Assembly (NCBI RefSeq): GCF_007991515.1
Contig: NZ_BJYM01000002.1
Coordinates: 62,001-126,000, forward strand
Length of the DNA stretch: 64,000 nt
Source: Oceanobacillus sojae
GTDB taxonomy: Bacteria > Bacillota > Bacilli > Bacillales > Amphibacillaceae
Direction: 5' to 3'
Part shown: positions 18,754 to 27,468 of the stretch, in pieces
Layout: each line of letters opens with the position of its first letter
How positions within the stretch are numbered: the first letter of the stretch is position 1
Translations under genes and position numbers: made by a program
Notes under the pieces: generated by a model
The model's input: the letters and a program-made list of their open reading frames with translations, nothing else
The model's database searches: none
Told to the model about the DNA's origin: nothing

Positions 18754-18796
18754 CCCCCGTAAAAGGTTTTATTATCTAATACCCTTTTACCGGGGA
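18754..18796 (-). promoter_or_regulatory. Hairpin enclosing the PRC-barrel gene Shine-Dalgarno
   Basis: On the minus strand CCCCGGTAAAAGG (18783-18795) pairs with CCTTTTACGGGG, 12 of 13 positions, across a loop of about 16 bases. The G run of the 3' arm is the ribosome-binding site, and TGTTTTTATG follows, so the same structure can act as terminator of the upstream protease gene and as a block on translation initiation. Confidence 0.75.
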
Positions 18797-18819
18797 ATTA
18801 AACAGCTCTATTTGGATTG

Positions 18820-19638
18820 TTAATAATTTGTAAAATAATCTATAGGCACATAAAGACCTACACGTCCATGCTCCTCGTGATTCAATGTTGCGAAAACAAC
18901 TCCAATCACGTAGCCTTCTTCATTAATTACAGGACTGCCGCTATTCCCGCGATACACAGGGGCTTTGATCATCATGACCTCCAGCTCCCAGCTGGAGAGC
19001 TGCAATGGACCTAATACAGTACCTTCATTGGCAATTCCATTGAAAAATAATGGATTACCTATAAAGCGAATATAATCTCCATGTTCTACAGAAGCATCTT
19101 CCTCTAAAGTTAAATATGGAAAGTTTTCACCGTCAACTTCAACAACTGCTAAATCAATCTCGGGATACTCTTCTACTACTTCTCCTTGAAATAGACCTTC
19201 TTCAGGGAAAGCTACAGTAACACTCTGATTATCTTCAATGACATGATAATTCGTTAAAATCGTCCCTTCCTCAGAGATAGCAAATCCTGTTCCTTTACTA
19301 TCCCCTGCTTCAATAACAACTACTGCCTCTTTGTATGCTGCCACTTCTTCATCCTGCGATAAGCGGCTGGATGCCTGGAGAAACTCTATAGCAGGAATGG
19401 ATATGACTCTGGGGAATAATGAAATGACATAAAAAGTCATTGCAACAGCTATCAAAATTGTTATTATCTTTGAAAATCGCCGCTTTGGTTTAGGCTCATT
19501 TTTTTCTGCTTGTGCTCTTGCCAACGCTTCTGCCTTCGCCTGCATAACCAGTTCATGCATTTCCTCATCATCTATATCTTCAATTAAGTCTTCATCCATC
19601 TGTTTATTTGTTCGGTCATCTTCATCCTGACTGTACAA
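18820..19638 (-). CDS. Membrane-anchored trypsin-like (S1C) serine protease
   Basis: A serine protease of the HtrA/S1C type without a PDZ domain. I start it at TTG 19636-19638, seven bases after GGGAGG; a longer frame to 19668 lacks a ribosome-binding site. In this numbering an acidic cytoplasmic region (1-55) precedes one membrane helix (about 57-76), and the extracellular protease domain has H132 (TNYHVI), D162 (IDLAVV) and S234 (GNSGSPV). It probably handles misfolded proteins or signalling at the cell surface. It is co-directional with the PRC-barrel gene, separated by the hairpin above. Confidence 0.88.
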   Translation of the reverse strand: MYSQDEDDRTNKQMDEDLIEDIDDEEMHELVMQAKAEALARAQAEKNEPKPKRRFSKIITILIAVAMTFYVISLFPRVISIPAIEFLQASSRLSQDEEVAAYKEAVVVIEAGDSKGTGFAISEEGTILTNYHVIEDNQSVTVAFPEEGLFQGEVVEEYPEIDLAVVEVDGENFPYLTLEEDASVEHGDYIRFIGNPLFFNGIANEGTVLGPLQLSSWELEVMMIKAPVYRGNSGSPVINEEGYVIGVVFATLNHEEHGRVGLYVPIDYFTNY

Positions 19639-19784
19639 CACCCAGCCTCCCTTCTGCTTGTAAATCAATCATCTTTATTTTAACAAATATTATTAAAAGC
19701 AGCCTTTTTTTCTATTTAAAAAACTCATATACTCTTTTGTTTAAGAATATATGAGCCTTCTTTTGACAATCATTCGATTTTATT

Positions 19785-21812
19785 TTAAACACTAACCTTC
19801 AAGGACCCTTGCTGCATTTGATACATCTGATAGTATGACCCGCGCTCTGCAATCAGTGTATCATGGTTCCCCTGCTCAATAATAGTTCCCTTATCCAGAA
19901 CAATAATTTGATCTGCCTGCTGTATGGTTGATAACCTGTGAGCGATAACAAGTGTTGTTCTTCCTTTTTTCAGCACCTCAAGTGCATGTTGAATCAACAG
20001 CTCTGTTTCTGTATCAATATTTGCTGTCGCTTCATCCAGGATTAAGATAGATGGATCAAAGGCGAGCGCCCGTGCAAAGGAAATTAATTGTCTCTCGCCC
20101 AATGAATAGGTAGACCCATTTTCAGTTACCTCTTCCTCATAGCCATTCGGCAGCTTTTCAATAAACCGGTCTGCCCCCACCGCTTTTAATGCAGCAATTG
20201 CTGTTTCTCTTGTAATTTTTTCATCCTGCATTGTTACATTACTCAAAATAGTACCAGAGAATAAAAACGGATCCTGAAGAACGATCCCCATATGACTACG
20301 GACCTGCTGTCTGGATAAAGAAGATGTGGCCATCCCGTCTATGGTAATCCTTCCTTTTTGCGGATCATAAAAACGGAACAGTAAATTCATAATAGAGCTT
20401 TTCCCTGAACCTGTATGACCTACAAAGGCAGTTGTCTGGCCGGCATCTACCTTAAAAGAAATATCCTTTAGAACATAATCTTCTTTTTGATAAGCAAAAT
20501 ATACGTGGTCAAAGCAAATAGTTCCTCTATACTTGTCAATTTCGGTGTTATCTGTTTCTTCAGCAGGCTGATCCAGCAGTTCAAATACCCGGCTGCCTGC
20601 TACTCTTGCCTGTTCAATTAACGGGAGCTGGTTCACAATATCCGTCACCGGCTCAAATAAACGGTTAATATAATCCACAAAAGCATATAGAACACCGATA
20701 GAAATCATACTTGCCGTATCAAAGGAAGAAGATCCAAAATACCAGATGAAGCCGACAAATGTTATGTTACGAAATACGGTTACTAAATTATACGATGTTA
20801 ACGCACTTAAGCGGATCAATTTCTTTTGAAATGTATAATTACGGTTATTTAATACTTCAAAATCCTCTTTTACCGCTTTTTCCTTATTGAAAGCCTGAAT
20901 AATCGGCATTCCTTGAATTGCTTCATTGATGTTCCCATTAATTTGACTGATTGTTTTTCGAATGACCTTATTATACTTACTGCCAAAATACTTATAAAGC
21001 TGCATCCATCCGTATAATAAAGGAATGACAAGCAGGCAGAGTGCTGCAAGCTTAGGGTCTAAAATAAATAAAGCAACAAAGATTCCAGCCATATATATTA
21101 AACTGGTAACAACAATAGATAAAACACGCTCATATAAATCACGAATTGCTTCGGTATCATTTGTAATTCTCGCAACAATCGTTCCAGCCGGCTGATCAAT
21201 ATAATAATTAATCGGCAGCCGCTCTGTGTGTGCAAATAAATCCGTCCGCATCTGCTTTACAATCTGATTTGCAGACTTTTGCAATAAAAATGTCTGATAA
21301 AACTGAAAAACACCAGCGATCACTAATAAAACCATATATAATACCAATAACCAGATAATTGGTGTTTTCTCCGGTTCAAAAAATGGATACGCTTCTTGAA
21401 CAGATAAACGCTCTCCTTCAACATGAACAACGTTATCATTTAATTCGATAGTTAATTCGTCATCATTCATCTCCCGTTGTCCTGTCAACGGCAGTTCCCC
21501 TTCAAAAATGTAGTAGGAAATACCGATTTGCAACAAAGTATAAGTATCCCCCGAGAGAATATCTTCCTCTGAAATACGATCTGACCGTTTTAATAACACG
21601 CCATGATAAGGAGCCGCTGTATCATCGGCTGATTCCACTGCTTTCCAATAGCCCTCCACACCTAAAATATGATCATCAATAACCCGTTTGGCAATCAAAG
21701 GACCGGCAAGCTCCAAAGCAACAGCTATGACTAAACAGATAAGACCGATAATAATTCCTTTTTTATATTTTAAGGCATATTGAAATAACCGCCGCTCTGT
21801 ACTCTTCTTCAT
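19785..21812 (-). CDS. bmrD: Heterodimeric multidrug ABC exporter, BmrD-type subunit
   Basis: A 675-residue half-transporter with an N-terminal six-helix domain and a C-terminal ATPase, partner of the BmrC subunit. The match to B. subtilis BmrD (YheH, about 673 residues) includes a large extracellular insertion between the first two membrane helices (about residues 45-145), a special feature of BmrD. Walker A is GHTGSGKS and Walker B SILILDEATANID keeps the catalytic Glu, but the signature is degenerate (SLGERQ instead of SGGQ). This asymmetry is expected in the heterodimer. Start ATG follows GAGGAGGTGTAAGA, two bases beyond the bmrC stop. Confidence 0.92.
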   Translation of the reverse strand: MKKSTERRLFQYALKYKKGIIIGLICLVIAVALELAGPLIAKRVIDDHILGVEGYWKAVESADDTAAPYHGVLLKRSDRISEEDILSGDTYTLLQIGISYYIFEGELPLTGQREMNDDELTIELNDNVVHVEGERLSVQEAYPFFEPEKTPIIWLLVLYMVLLVIAGVFQFYQTFLLQKSANQIVKQMRTDLFAHTERLPINYYIDQPAGTIVARITNDTEAIRDLYERVLSIVVTSLIYMAGIFVALFILDPKLAALCLLVIPLLYGWMQLYKYFGSKYNKVIRKTISQINGNINEAIQGMPIIQAFNKEKAVKEDFEVLNNRNYTFQKKLIRLSALTSYNLVTVFRNITFVGFIWYFGSSSFDTASMISIGVLYAFVDYINRLFEPVTDIVNQLPLIEQARVAGSRVFELLDQPAEETDNTEIDKYRGTICFDHVYFAYQKEDYVLKDISFKVDAGQTTAFVGHTGSGKSSIMNLLFRFYDPQKGRITIDGMATSSLSRQQVRSHMGIVLQDPFLFSGTILSNVTMQDEKITRETAIAALKAVGADRFIEKLPNGYEEEVTENGSTYSLGERQLISFARALAFDPSILILDEATANIDTETELLIQHALEVLKKGRTTLVIAHRLSTIQQADQIIVLDKGTIIEQGNHDTLIAERGSYYQMYQMQQGSLKVSV

Positions 21813-21814
21813 TC

Positions 21815-23554
21815 TTACACCTCCTCTTCCATTTGCTGCTGAACGTATTGTGTATAGTACCAGCCTTTTTCTTTCATTAACTGCTCATGACTTCCTTCTT
21901 CTGCAATCCTGCCGTCCTCCAGAACAATAATATGATCAGCATGTGTTACAGCAGATAAGCGATGTGCAGCTATAAATGTGGTTTTATTTTTGCGTTCCTC
22001 TTTTAGATGAGCAATAATTGCTGCTTCCGTCTTGCCGTCCACTGCAGATAAGGAATCATCTAAAATAAGAACCTCCGGATTTTTAATAAAAGCCCGTGCC
22101 AAAGCTACTCGCTGCTTTTGTCCTCCTGATAATGTAATCCCGCTCTCCCCAACCTGGGTATCCAATCCTTCAGGCAGCTGCAGAATGTCACTTGAGAAAT
22201 ACGCAAGCTCAAGCGCATGGAATATTTCTTTATCTGTCGCAGCTTCCTTACCGAATTGAATATTTTCACGGATTGTTTTGGAAAACATCATTTGATCCTG
22301 TGGTACATACCCTATCCAATCACGGATTTGCTTTAATGGAATGGTTTCTATTTTCTCTCCGGAGATGAGTATATTTCCTTGTACGTCCGGATACTGTCTC
22401 AGCATTAATTTAAATAACGTTGTTTTTCCTGCTCCTGTTTTCCCGACAACACCAATGGTCTCTCCAACCTGCACATCCAGGGAAACTCCCTTTAAAGCCT
22501 TCTCTGCCGTATTTGGATAGTTAAAGGATACATCCTGAAAACAGATTTCTTTAACCGTTTCAACCAGCTTCGGCTCCAGCACATCCCGGACATCCGGCGT
22601 ATAGGATAATGTTTTATTTACCCGGTCCAGGGATGCGTTTCCCCGCTGCAGGATATTAATCAGCTCTCCCACTGCAAACATTGGCCAAATCAGCATTCCT
22701 AAATAGACATTAAAGGTAACAAGGTCTCCTAAAGTCAATCTGTTTTCAAAGACAAGCATTGCCCCGTAACCAATTCCAATGGTGTAAGACAACCCGACCA
22801 GAATTTTCATCGTCGGTTCAAATAAAGCATCAATTTTAGCAACTTCTATATTTTTGTCATACACATCCTTCGTCATATCCTCAAACCGTTCTTTCTCGTG
22901 CTCCTCCTGAACAAATGCTCGGATAGCCCGAACACCGCGTATGGATTCCAGGACACTGTTATTCATTTCTCCAAAAGCCTCCTGAGCTTTCGTAAAACGC
23001 TGGTGGATTGCGCTGCCGTAAAAATTCATAATGACCGCCATGATTGGCAGAGGGAGTAAAGCAGCAATAGTAAGAGGCCAGCTGATTGTTAACCCCATTA
23101 CTGCAATAATCATCAGCATAAATATACTGGAGTCAATCAGCGTCAGTACTCCAAAACCTGCTGTCAGGCTGATTGCTTTTAAATCATTAGTCGACCTGGC
23201 CATTAAATCACCAGTCCGGTATTTCCCAAAAAATGTCGGTGACATGGATAGAAAATGCTTCATCAGCTTACTCCGCATCCAGCGTTCTAAAATAACAGCT
23301 CCGCCAAAAAGTGTATAATCCCATAAATATGAAATAATATAATGCACAATAAGCAATACTATATATCCTGCGATAACTGCTGTCAGGATTTGCGCCGTTA
23401 ACGTTTCAAATTGAATATGATCTATAATATATCCCACTAATTTTGGAGGGATTAATCCAATTGCACTCGCAAGAACTAACGCTATAATTGCAAATGTATA
23501 TCGTTTCCAATAATGTGCAAAAAACCAGCTTAATTTCTTAAAAACCGCAAACAT
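21815..23554 (-). CDS. bmrC: Heterodimeric multidrug ABC exporter, BmrC-type subunit
   Basis: A 579-residue half-transporter similar to B. subtilis BmrC (YheI, 585 residues), which with BmrD exports several drugs. Walker A is GKTGAGKT and the signature LSGGQKQR is intact, but Walker B reads VLILDDSLSAVD, with Asp in place of the catalytic Glu, so this subunit supplies the degenerate ATP site. The ATG follows AAAGCAGGTGAAAAG. It is the first structural gene behind the leader ORF and terminator at 23.64-23.86 kb. Confidence 0.93.
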   Translation of the reverse strand: MFAVFKKLSWFFAHYWKRYTFAIIALVLASAIGLIPPKLVGYIIDHIQFETLTAQILTAVIAGYIVLLIVHYIISYLWDYTLFGGAVILERWMRSKLMKHFLSMSPTFFGKYRTGDLMARSTNDLKAISLTAGFGVLTLIDSSIFMLMIIAVMGLTISWPLTIAALLPLPIMAVIMNFYGSAIHQRFTKAQEAFGEMNNSVLESIRGVRAIRAFVQEEHEKERFEDMTKDVYDKNIEVAKIDALFEPTMKILVGLSYTIGIGYGAMLVFENRLTLGDLVTFNVYLGMLIWPMFAVGELINILQRGNASLDRVNKTLSYTPDVRDVLEPKLVETVKEICFQDVSFNYPNTAEKALKGVSLDVQVGETIGVVGKTGAGKTTLFKLMLRQYPDVQGNILISGEKIETIPLKQIRDWIGYVPQDQMMFSKTIRENIQFGKEAATDKEIFHALELAYFSSDILQLPEGLDTQVGESGITLSGGQKQRVALARAFIKNPEVLILDDSLSAVDGKTEAAIIAHLKEERKNKTTFIAAHRLSAVTHADHIIVLEDGRIAEEGSHEQLMKEKGWYYTQYVQQQMEEEV

Positions 23555-23642
23555 CTTTTCACCTGCTTTCTATGTAGCATCCTACATCTTAAACTTTTTC
23601 CATTAAATTTGTTTACATTCCATTTTCTGTTTAAAAAAGCAC

Positions 23643-23678
23643 CAAAAAAGCATATACCATTTGTCGGCATATGCTTAT
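23643..23678 (-). terminator. Leader terminator upstream of bmrC
   Basis: On the minus strand AAGCATAT (8 bp) pairs with ATATGCTT around a 13-nt loop and is followed by six T. It lies between the leader ORF and bmrC, where readthrough is needed for exporter expression. Confidence 0.85.
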
Positions 23679-23754
23679 AAAAAACCTATTTATCCCCTTA
23701 TCAGCCGGCCACATGGAAATTCGCGGCCATACACGCACTTTTCTCCCCAGAAAT

Positions 23755-23859
23755 TTAGAAGAAAAAGCATCCTTTTGTTTTTGGAGGCCACAAAATCATA
23801 TTCTGTTTTAATTGGTTAGATTGATTCGTTTGATTAATTTGATGCTGTAAGTTATTCAT
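23755..23859 (-). CDS. bmrB: BmrB-like leader peptide
   Basis: A 34-codon ORF: ATG at 23857-23859 behind AAAAGGAGGATAACACAAA. It opens MNNLQHQINQTNQSNQLKQN and ends MILWPPKTKGCFFF. In B. subtilis bmrC-bmrD is preceded by bmrB, a translated leader whose ribosome stalling by translation-inhibiting antibiotics prevents a terminator from forming. Here promoter, leader ORF, terminator and bmrCD occur in the same order. The late WPPK, where Pro-Pro slows ribosomes, is a candidate stall site. The sequence is not obviously the same as the B. subtilis peptide, so the name rests on position and architecture. Confidence 0.75.
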   Translation of the reverse strand: MNNLQHQINQTNQSNQLKQNMILWPPKTKGCFFF

Positions 23860-24217
23860 TTTGTGTTATCCTCCTTTTCTCATTTATTTGAAAATTGAAT
23901 GCCTTATCATTATATATTTTTCCAAATCGCAAGTCAATTGTTTTTTTAATTTTATCAAAATTATATATTATTTTTTCACTGCTGTTTATCCCGATATAGT
24001 ATATAAATTATGTCCTTTTGCTTACCTTCATAAAAAGGGATAAATGATAATATACATTTGCAAAGATTTTTGATAGAAATGCGATTAACCGCACTTTGAC
24101 GCCAGATTTAGACCTTTCATTTAACTTATTCATTAAATTTTATAACCGATTTTAACATTCTATTTATTTTCATATTTTATATTACGTGCTATTATTTTTA
24201 GTTAAGGAGATGAGAAA
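23860..24217. other. Divergent intergenic region, bmr leader and carbonic anhydrase
   Basis: About 360 bp of AT-rich sequence between the leader ORF and the carbonic anhydrase gene. It contains the bmr promoter; I see no strong consensus promoter for the rightward gene and no other structure. Confidence 0.5.
23909..23937 (-). promoter_or_regulatory. SigA-type promoter of the bmr transcript
   Basis: On the minus strand TTGACT (23932-23937) and TATAAT (23909-23914) are 17 bases apart. Transcription would start about 40 bases before the leader ATG. Confidence 0.8.
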
Positions 24218-24772
24218 ATGAATTTAGATCAACTTTTAGATTTCAATGAAAAATTTGTCGATAGTAAAGGATATGAAGAATATACAACGGACAAGTTCCC
24301 AAATAAACGGATGGTCATTTTTACATGTATGGACACCCGTTTAGTAGAGCTGCTTCCAAGAGCATTGAATATTCGTAATGGTGATGTGAAAATGGTTAAA
24401 AATGCCGGAGCAATTATCCGAAAACCATTTGACAGTATTATGAAAAGTTTACTTGTAGCAATTTATAGTTTAAAAGCAGAGGAAGTTGTTGTTATCGGGC
24501 ACCATGGCTGCGGAATGTCCAACGTAGATACAGAAGCATTACAACAGTCTATGCTGGATCGTGGAATACCAGAGGAAACGTTACATACCCTGGAGCATTC
24601 TGGTATTAATCTTCACAAAGAGTTCCATGGCTTTGAAAAAATCGAAGACTCTGTAACACAGAGCGTAGGGATAATTCGTAATCATCCGCTGTTGCCAAAG
24701 GAAGTAAAAGTTCACGGACTTGTTATTGACCCCGAAACAGGCAAATTAGATGTTGTTACAAGAGAAGACTAA
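24218..24772 (+). CDS. Beta-class carbonic anhydrase
   Basis: A 184-residue cytoplasmic zinc enzyme for CO2/bicarbonate interconversion. The zinc ligands are C37 (with the D39-R41 dyad in CMDTR), H95 and C98 (GHHGCG). It resembles the YtiB-type short beta-carbonic anhydrases of Bacillus, about 187 residues. The ATG follows AAGGAGATGAGAAA. Bicarbonate made here feeds carboxylases and carbamoyl phosphate synthesis. It is monocistronic with a terminator. Confidence 0.93.
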   Translation: MNLDQLLDFNEKFVDSKGYEEYTTDKFPNKRMVIFTCMDTRLVELLPRALNIRNGDVKMVKNAGAIIRKPFDSIMKSLLVAIYSLKAEEVVVIGHHGCGMSNVDTEALQQSMLDRGIPEETLHTLEHSGINLHKEFHGFEKIEDSVTQSVGIIRNHPLLPKEVKVHGLVIDPETGKLDVVTRED

Positions 24773-24783
24773 AAGAAATAAGA

Positions 24784-24817
24784 GGAGGACCTGAGCGTTT
24801 GCTGAGGTCCTTTCTTT
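24784..24817 (+). terminator. Terminator after the carbonic anhydrase gene
   Basis: AGGACCT pairs with AGGTCCT across a 12-base loop, followed by TTTCTTT. Confidence 0.8.
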
Positions 24818-24832
24818 AAAAATGCAGCTTTC

Positions 24833-25918
24833 TTATTTTTTTTGAACCGATTCAATAATTTCAATTACTTTATTTCTTGATTCTTCACTTTTATATTTTT
24901 TCATTTCATCCAGCATGATTGGAGCAGCTTTTTTCAGAGCAGCTGTTTCCTGGATAAGCTTTTCAGTTGTTAATGTTTCTTCTTCAAGAACCTTGGCATA
25001 GTTTTTTTTCTTAAAAGAATTTGCATTAATAATCTGATCTCCTCTGCTCACTCCTCGTGAAAGCGGAATTAGCAGCATCGGCTTCCGTAAAGCCAGAAAT
25101 TCAAAAATGGCATTGGAGCCGGCCCGAGACACAACAAAATCTGTTGCTGCAAAAATATCCTTTAATTCTTCATGCACATATTCAAATTGGGCATATCCTG
25201 GTACTCGAAGAGATGAATCTACTTTCCCGCTTCCGCAAATATGAATAATTTCAAAGGTAGTCAGTAATTCACCCAACGCTTCACGGATAGTTTCGTTAAT
25301 CTTCTCAGATCCGCCGCTCCCTCCCATAATCAATAGAACAGGTTTTTCTCCCTGGAGCTGCGCAAATTCCAATCCTGTCTTTTTATCCCCTGTGAATAAT
25401 TCATCACGGATAACCGCTCCAACATAAGAGGCTTTCTTCTCCGGAAGATATTTCATTGTTTCAGGAAATGTTGCCAGTACCTTTTTTGTAAATGGTATGG
25501 ACAGCTTATTAGCCAGACCTGGTGTAAAATCCGACTCGTGAATAACAGACGGAATTCCTCTTAATTTTGCAGCCGCAACTACTGGTACGGATACAAAACC
25601 GCCTTTAGAAAATACAACTGCCGGCTTTTTTCTTTTTCCCAAAATGCGAAAAGCCTGCATCGTTCCTTTTAAGACTTTAAATGGATCTTTAAAGTTTTCT
25701 TTAGACATGTAGCGACGCAGTTTACCAGTAGATATTGGATGATACGTTACGCCATCCAGCTTTTCAATCAAGTTTCTTTCAATTCCTTCATATGACCCGA
25801 TGTATTCTACTGCATAACCCTGCTCCTGATAATATGGTATAAGTGCTAAATTAACAATGACGTGCCCGGCAGTCCCGCCGCCAGTAAATATAATACGTTT
25901 TTTATTTCTTTTTTCCAT
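24833..25918 (-). CDS. murG: MurG-type N-acetylglucosaminyltransferase
   Basis: Transfers GlcNAc from UDP-GlcNAc to lipid I, making lipid II for peptidoglycan, at the inner face of the membrane. The GGGTAGH loop is at residues 13-19, [16 protein letters not shown] and [15 protein letters not shown] match the acceptor-side motifs, and [17 protein letters not shown] is the donor-site block. The length (361) is normal. The gene is away from any mur-div cluster, as in staphylococci and in the second murG copy of some Bacillus species, so the window cannot tell whether it is the only copy. The ATG follows GGGAAAGGATGAATTAATTCC, a long spacing. Confidence 0.9.
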   Translation of the reverse strand: MEKRNKKRIIFTGGGTAGHVIVNLALIPYYQEQGYAVEYIGSYEGIERNLIEKLDGVTYHPISTGKLRRYMSKENFKDPFKVLKGTMQAFRILGKRKKPAVVFSKGGFVSVPVVAAAKLRGIPSVIHESDFTPGLANKLSIPFTKKVLATFPETMKYLPEKKASYVGAVIRDELFTGDKKTGLEFAQLQGEKPVLLIMGGSGGSEKINETIREALGELLTTFEIIHICGSGKVDSSLRVPGYAQFEYVHEELKDIFAATDFVVSRAGSNAIFEFLALRKPMLLIPLSRGVSRGDQIINANSFKKKNYAKVLEEETLTTEKLIQETAALKKAAPIMLDEMKKYKSEESRNKVIEIIESVQKK

Positions 25919-26023
25919 GGAATTAATTCATCCTTTCCCAAATTATTATATCAGCGTATAATTACCAATGCACCTATTAATTTAACTAAAAACTTAATTA
26001 CGAAATGTTAGGATAGATTAACT

Positions 26024-27397
26024 ATGTATGAAACAACAAACCGAAGACAAAAGATTAAACTTTTTATTATCATTATGCTGCCAATCCTTGTAACCCAGGT
26101 CAGTATGAACCTGATGAATTTTTTTGATACCGTCATGTCCGGGCAGGCCAGTGCAGTAGATTTAGCTGGAGTTGCGATTGGTTCCAGTCTTTGGATACCT
26201 ATTTTAACAGCTGTAAACGGCATTGTTCTCGCAATAACTCCTATCATCGCTCAGCTGATCGGTGCTAAAGAGAAAAAAGATATCCCGCAAGTTATTCAGC
26301 AAGGTATTTACCTTTCCATTGTATTATCCTGTATTATCCTTATTGCAGGCTTCTTTATTTTAGATCCTGTTTTACATCTGATGAGTCTGGAGCCTGACGT
26401 ACATCATGTAGCAAAATATTATTTAGTATCACTCGCTACCGGTATTATGCCATTATTTATTTTCCATACCGTCCGAAGCTTTATGGATGGGTTGGGACAA
26501 ACAAGAGCTTCTATGATTATTATCTTAATTTCTCTGCCAATTAATGCACTTCTAAATTATATATTTATTTTTGGCAAGCTGGGAATACCGGCATTTGGCG
26601 GTGTTGGAGCAGGTATTGCAACAAGTATCACCTATTGGATAGTCAGTATTATTTCTTTATATATGATACATAGAGTGGCTCCTTTTACGTCTTATCAAAT
26701 CTTTCAGGTTCGTTTTAAACCACAGATTTCTTATTGGCTCAGTCAATTAAAAATTGGCTTGCCCATCGGACTTGCCATGTTTTTTGAAACAAGTATTTTT
26801 TCTGCAGTAACCATTATGATGAGTGTCTATGATACGAATACCATTGCAGCACATCAGGCAGCCATGAACTTTGCCGGATTATTATATATGCTGCCATTAA
26901 GTGTCGGCATGGCTCTCACAATTGCTGTCGGATTTGAAATAGGAGCAAAACGCTTCAAGGATGCCCGTTCTTACACATATTTAGGAATTACAGGAGGGAT
27001 ACTCATAGCTGTATTTACCGGTATTATTCTATTTGTATTTGACGGGGCTGTTGCACGGTTATATCATACAAATCCAGAGGTCATTACATTGACAAAGCAA
27101 TTTATTCTTTTTGCGATTTTTTATCAGCTTGCAGATGCAATTGGGGCTCCGATTCAAGGTGCTTTAAGAGGATATAAGGATGTTAATGTAACACTTGTTC
27201 TCGCATTAATTTCTTATTGGCTCATCGGATTGCCTGTTGGATATTTATTTGCAAATTATACAGACTTTGATGCCTTTGGCTACTGGATTGGAATTATTGT
27301 CGGTTTAAGCGCAGGTGCGGCAGCTCTGCTTTTCCGTTTGTTATATATCCAGCGTAAGGTTAAGGTAAAACAGAATTATCAGATGAAACGAAGCTAA
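26024..27397 (+). CDS. MATE-family multidrug exporter
   Basis: A 457-residue protein with 12 predicted membrane segments of the MATE family, NorM-like branch, which extrudes drugs using a sodium or proton gradient. The family motifs appear as FFDTVMSGQASAVDLAGVAI (first helix) and the equivalent QAAMNFAGLLYMLPLSVGMA in the second half. The ribosome-binding site is weak (TTAGGA, 11 bases before ATG). It is transcribed divergently from murG and ends at a strong terminator. Confidence 0.9.
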   Translation: MYETTNRRQKIKLFIIIMLPILVTQVSMNLMNFFDTVMSGQASAVDLAGVAIGSSLWIPILTAVNGIVLAITPIIAQLIGAKEKKDIPQVIQQGIYLSIVLSCIILIAGFFILDPVLHLMSLEPDVHHVAKYYLVSLATGIMPLFIFHTVRSFMDGLGQTRASMIIILISLPINALLNYIFIFGKLGIPAFGGVGAGIATSITYWIVSIISLYMIHRVAPFTSYQIFQVRFKPQISYWLSQLKIGLPIGLAMFFETSIFSAVTIMMSVYDTNTIAAHQAAMNFAGLLYMLPLSVGMALTIAVGFEIGAKRFKDARSYTYLGITGGILIAVFTGIILFVFDGAVARLYHTNPEVITLTKQFILFAIFYQLADAIGAPIQGALRGYKDVNVTLVLALISYWLIGLPVGYLFANYTDFDAFGYWIGIIVGLSAGAAALLFRLLYIQRKVKVKQNYQMKRS

Positions 27398-27418
27398 AAA
27401 TGATTTTATAAATATGAT

Positions 27419-27462
27419 TAAAAGCACGATGCATCTTTTTTTAAGATGCATCGTGCTTTTAC
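27419..27462. terminator. Bidirectional terminator
   Basis: AAAAGCACGATGCATC and GATGCATCGTGCTTTT form a 16-bp perfect stem over a loop of T and A. It is shared by the convergent MATE and nucleoside transporter genes. Confidence 0.92.
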
Positions 27463-27468
27463 GTTCTT

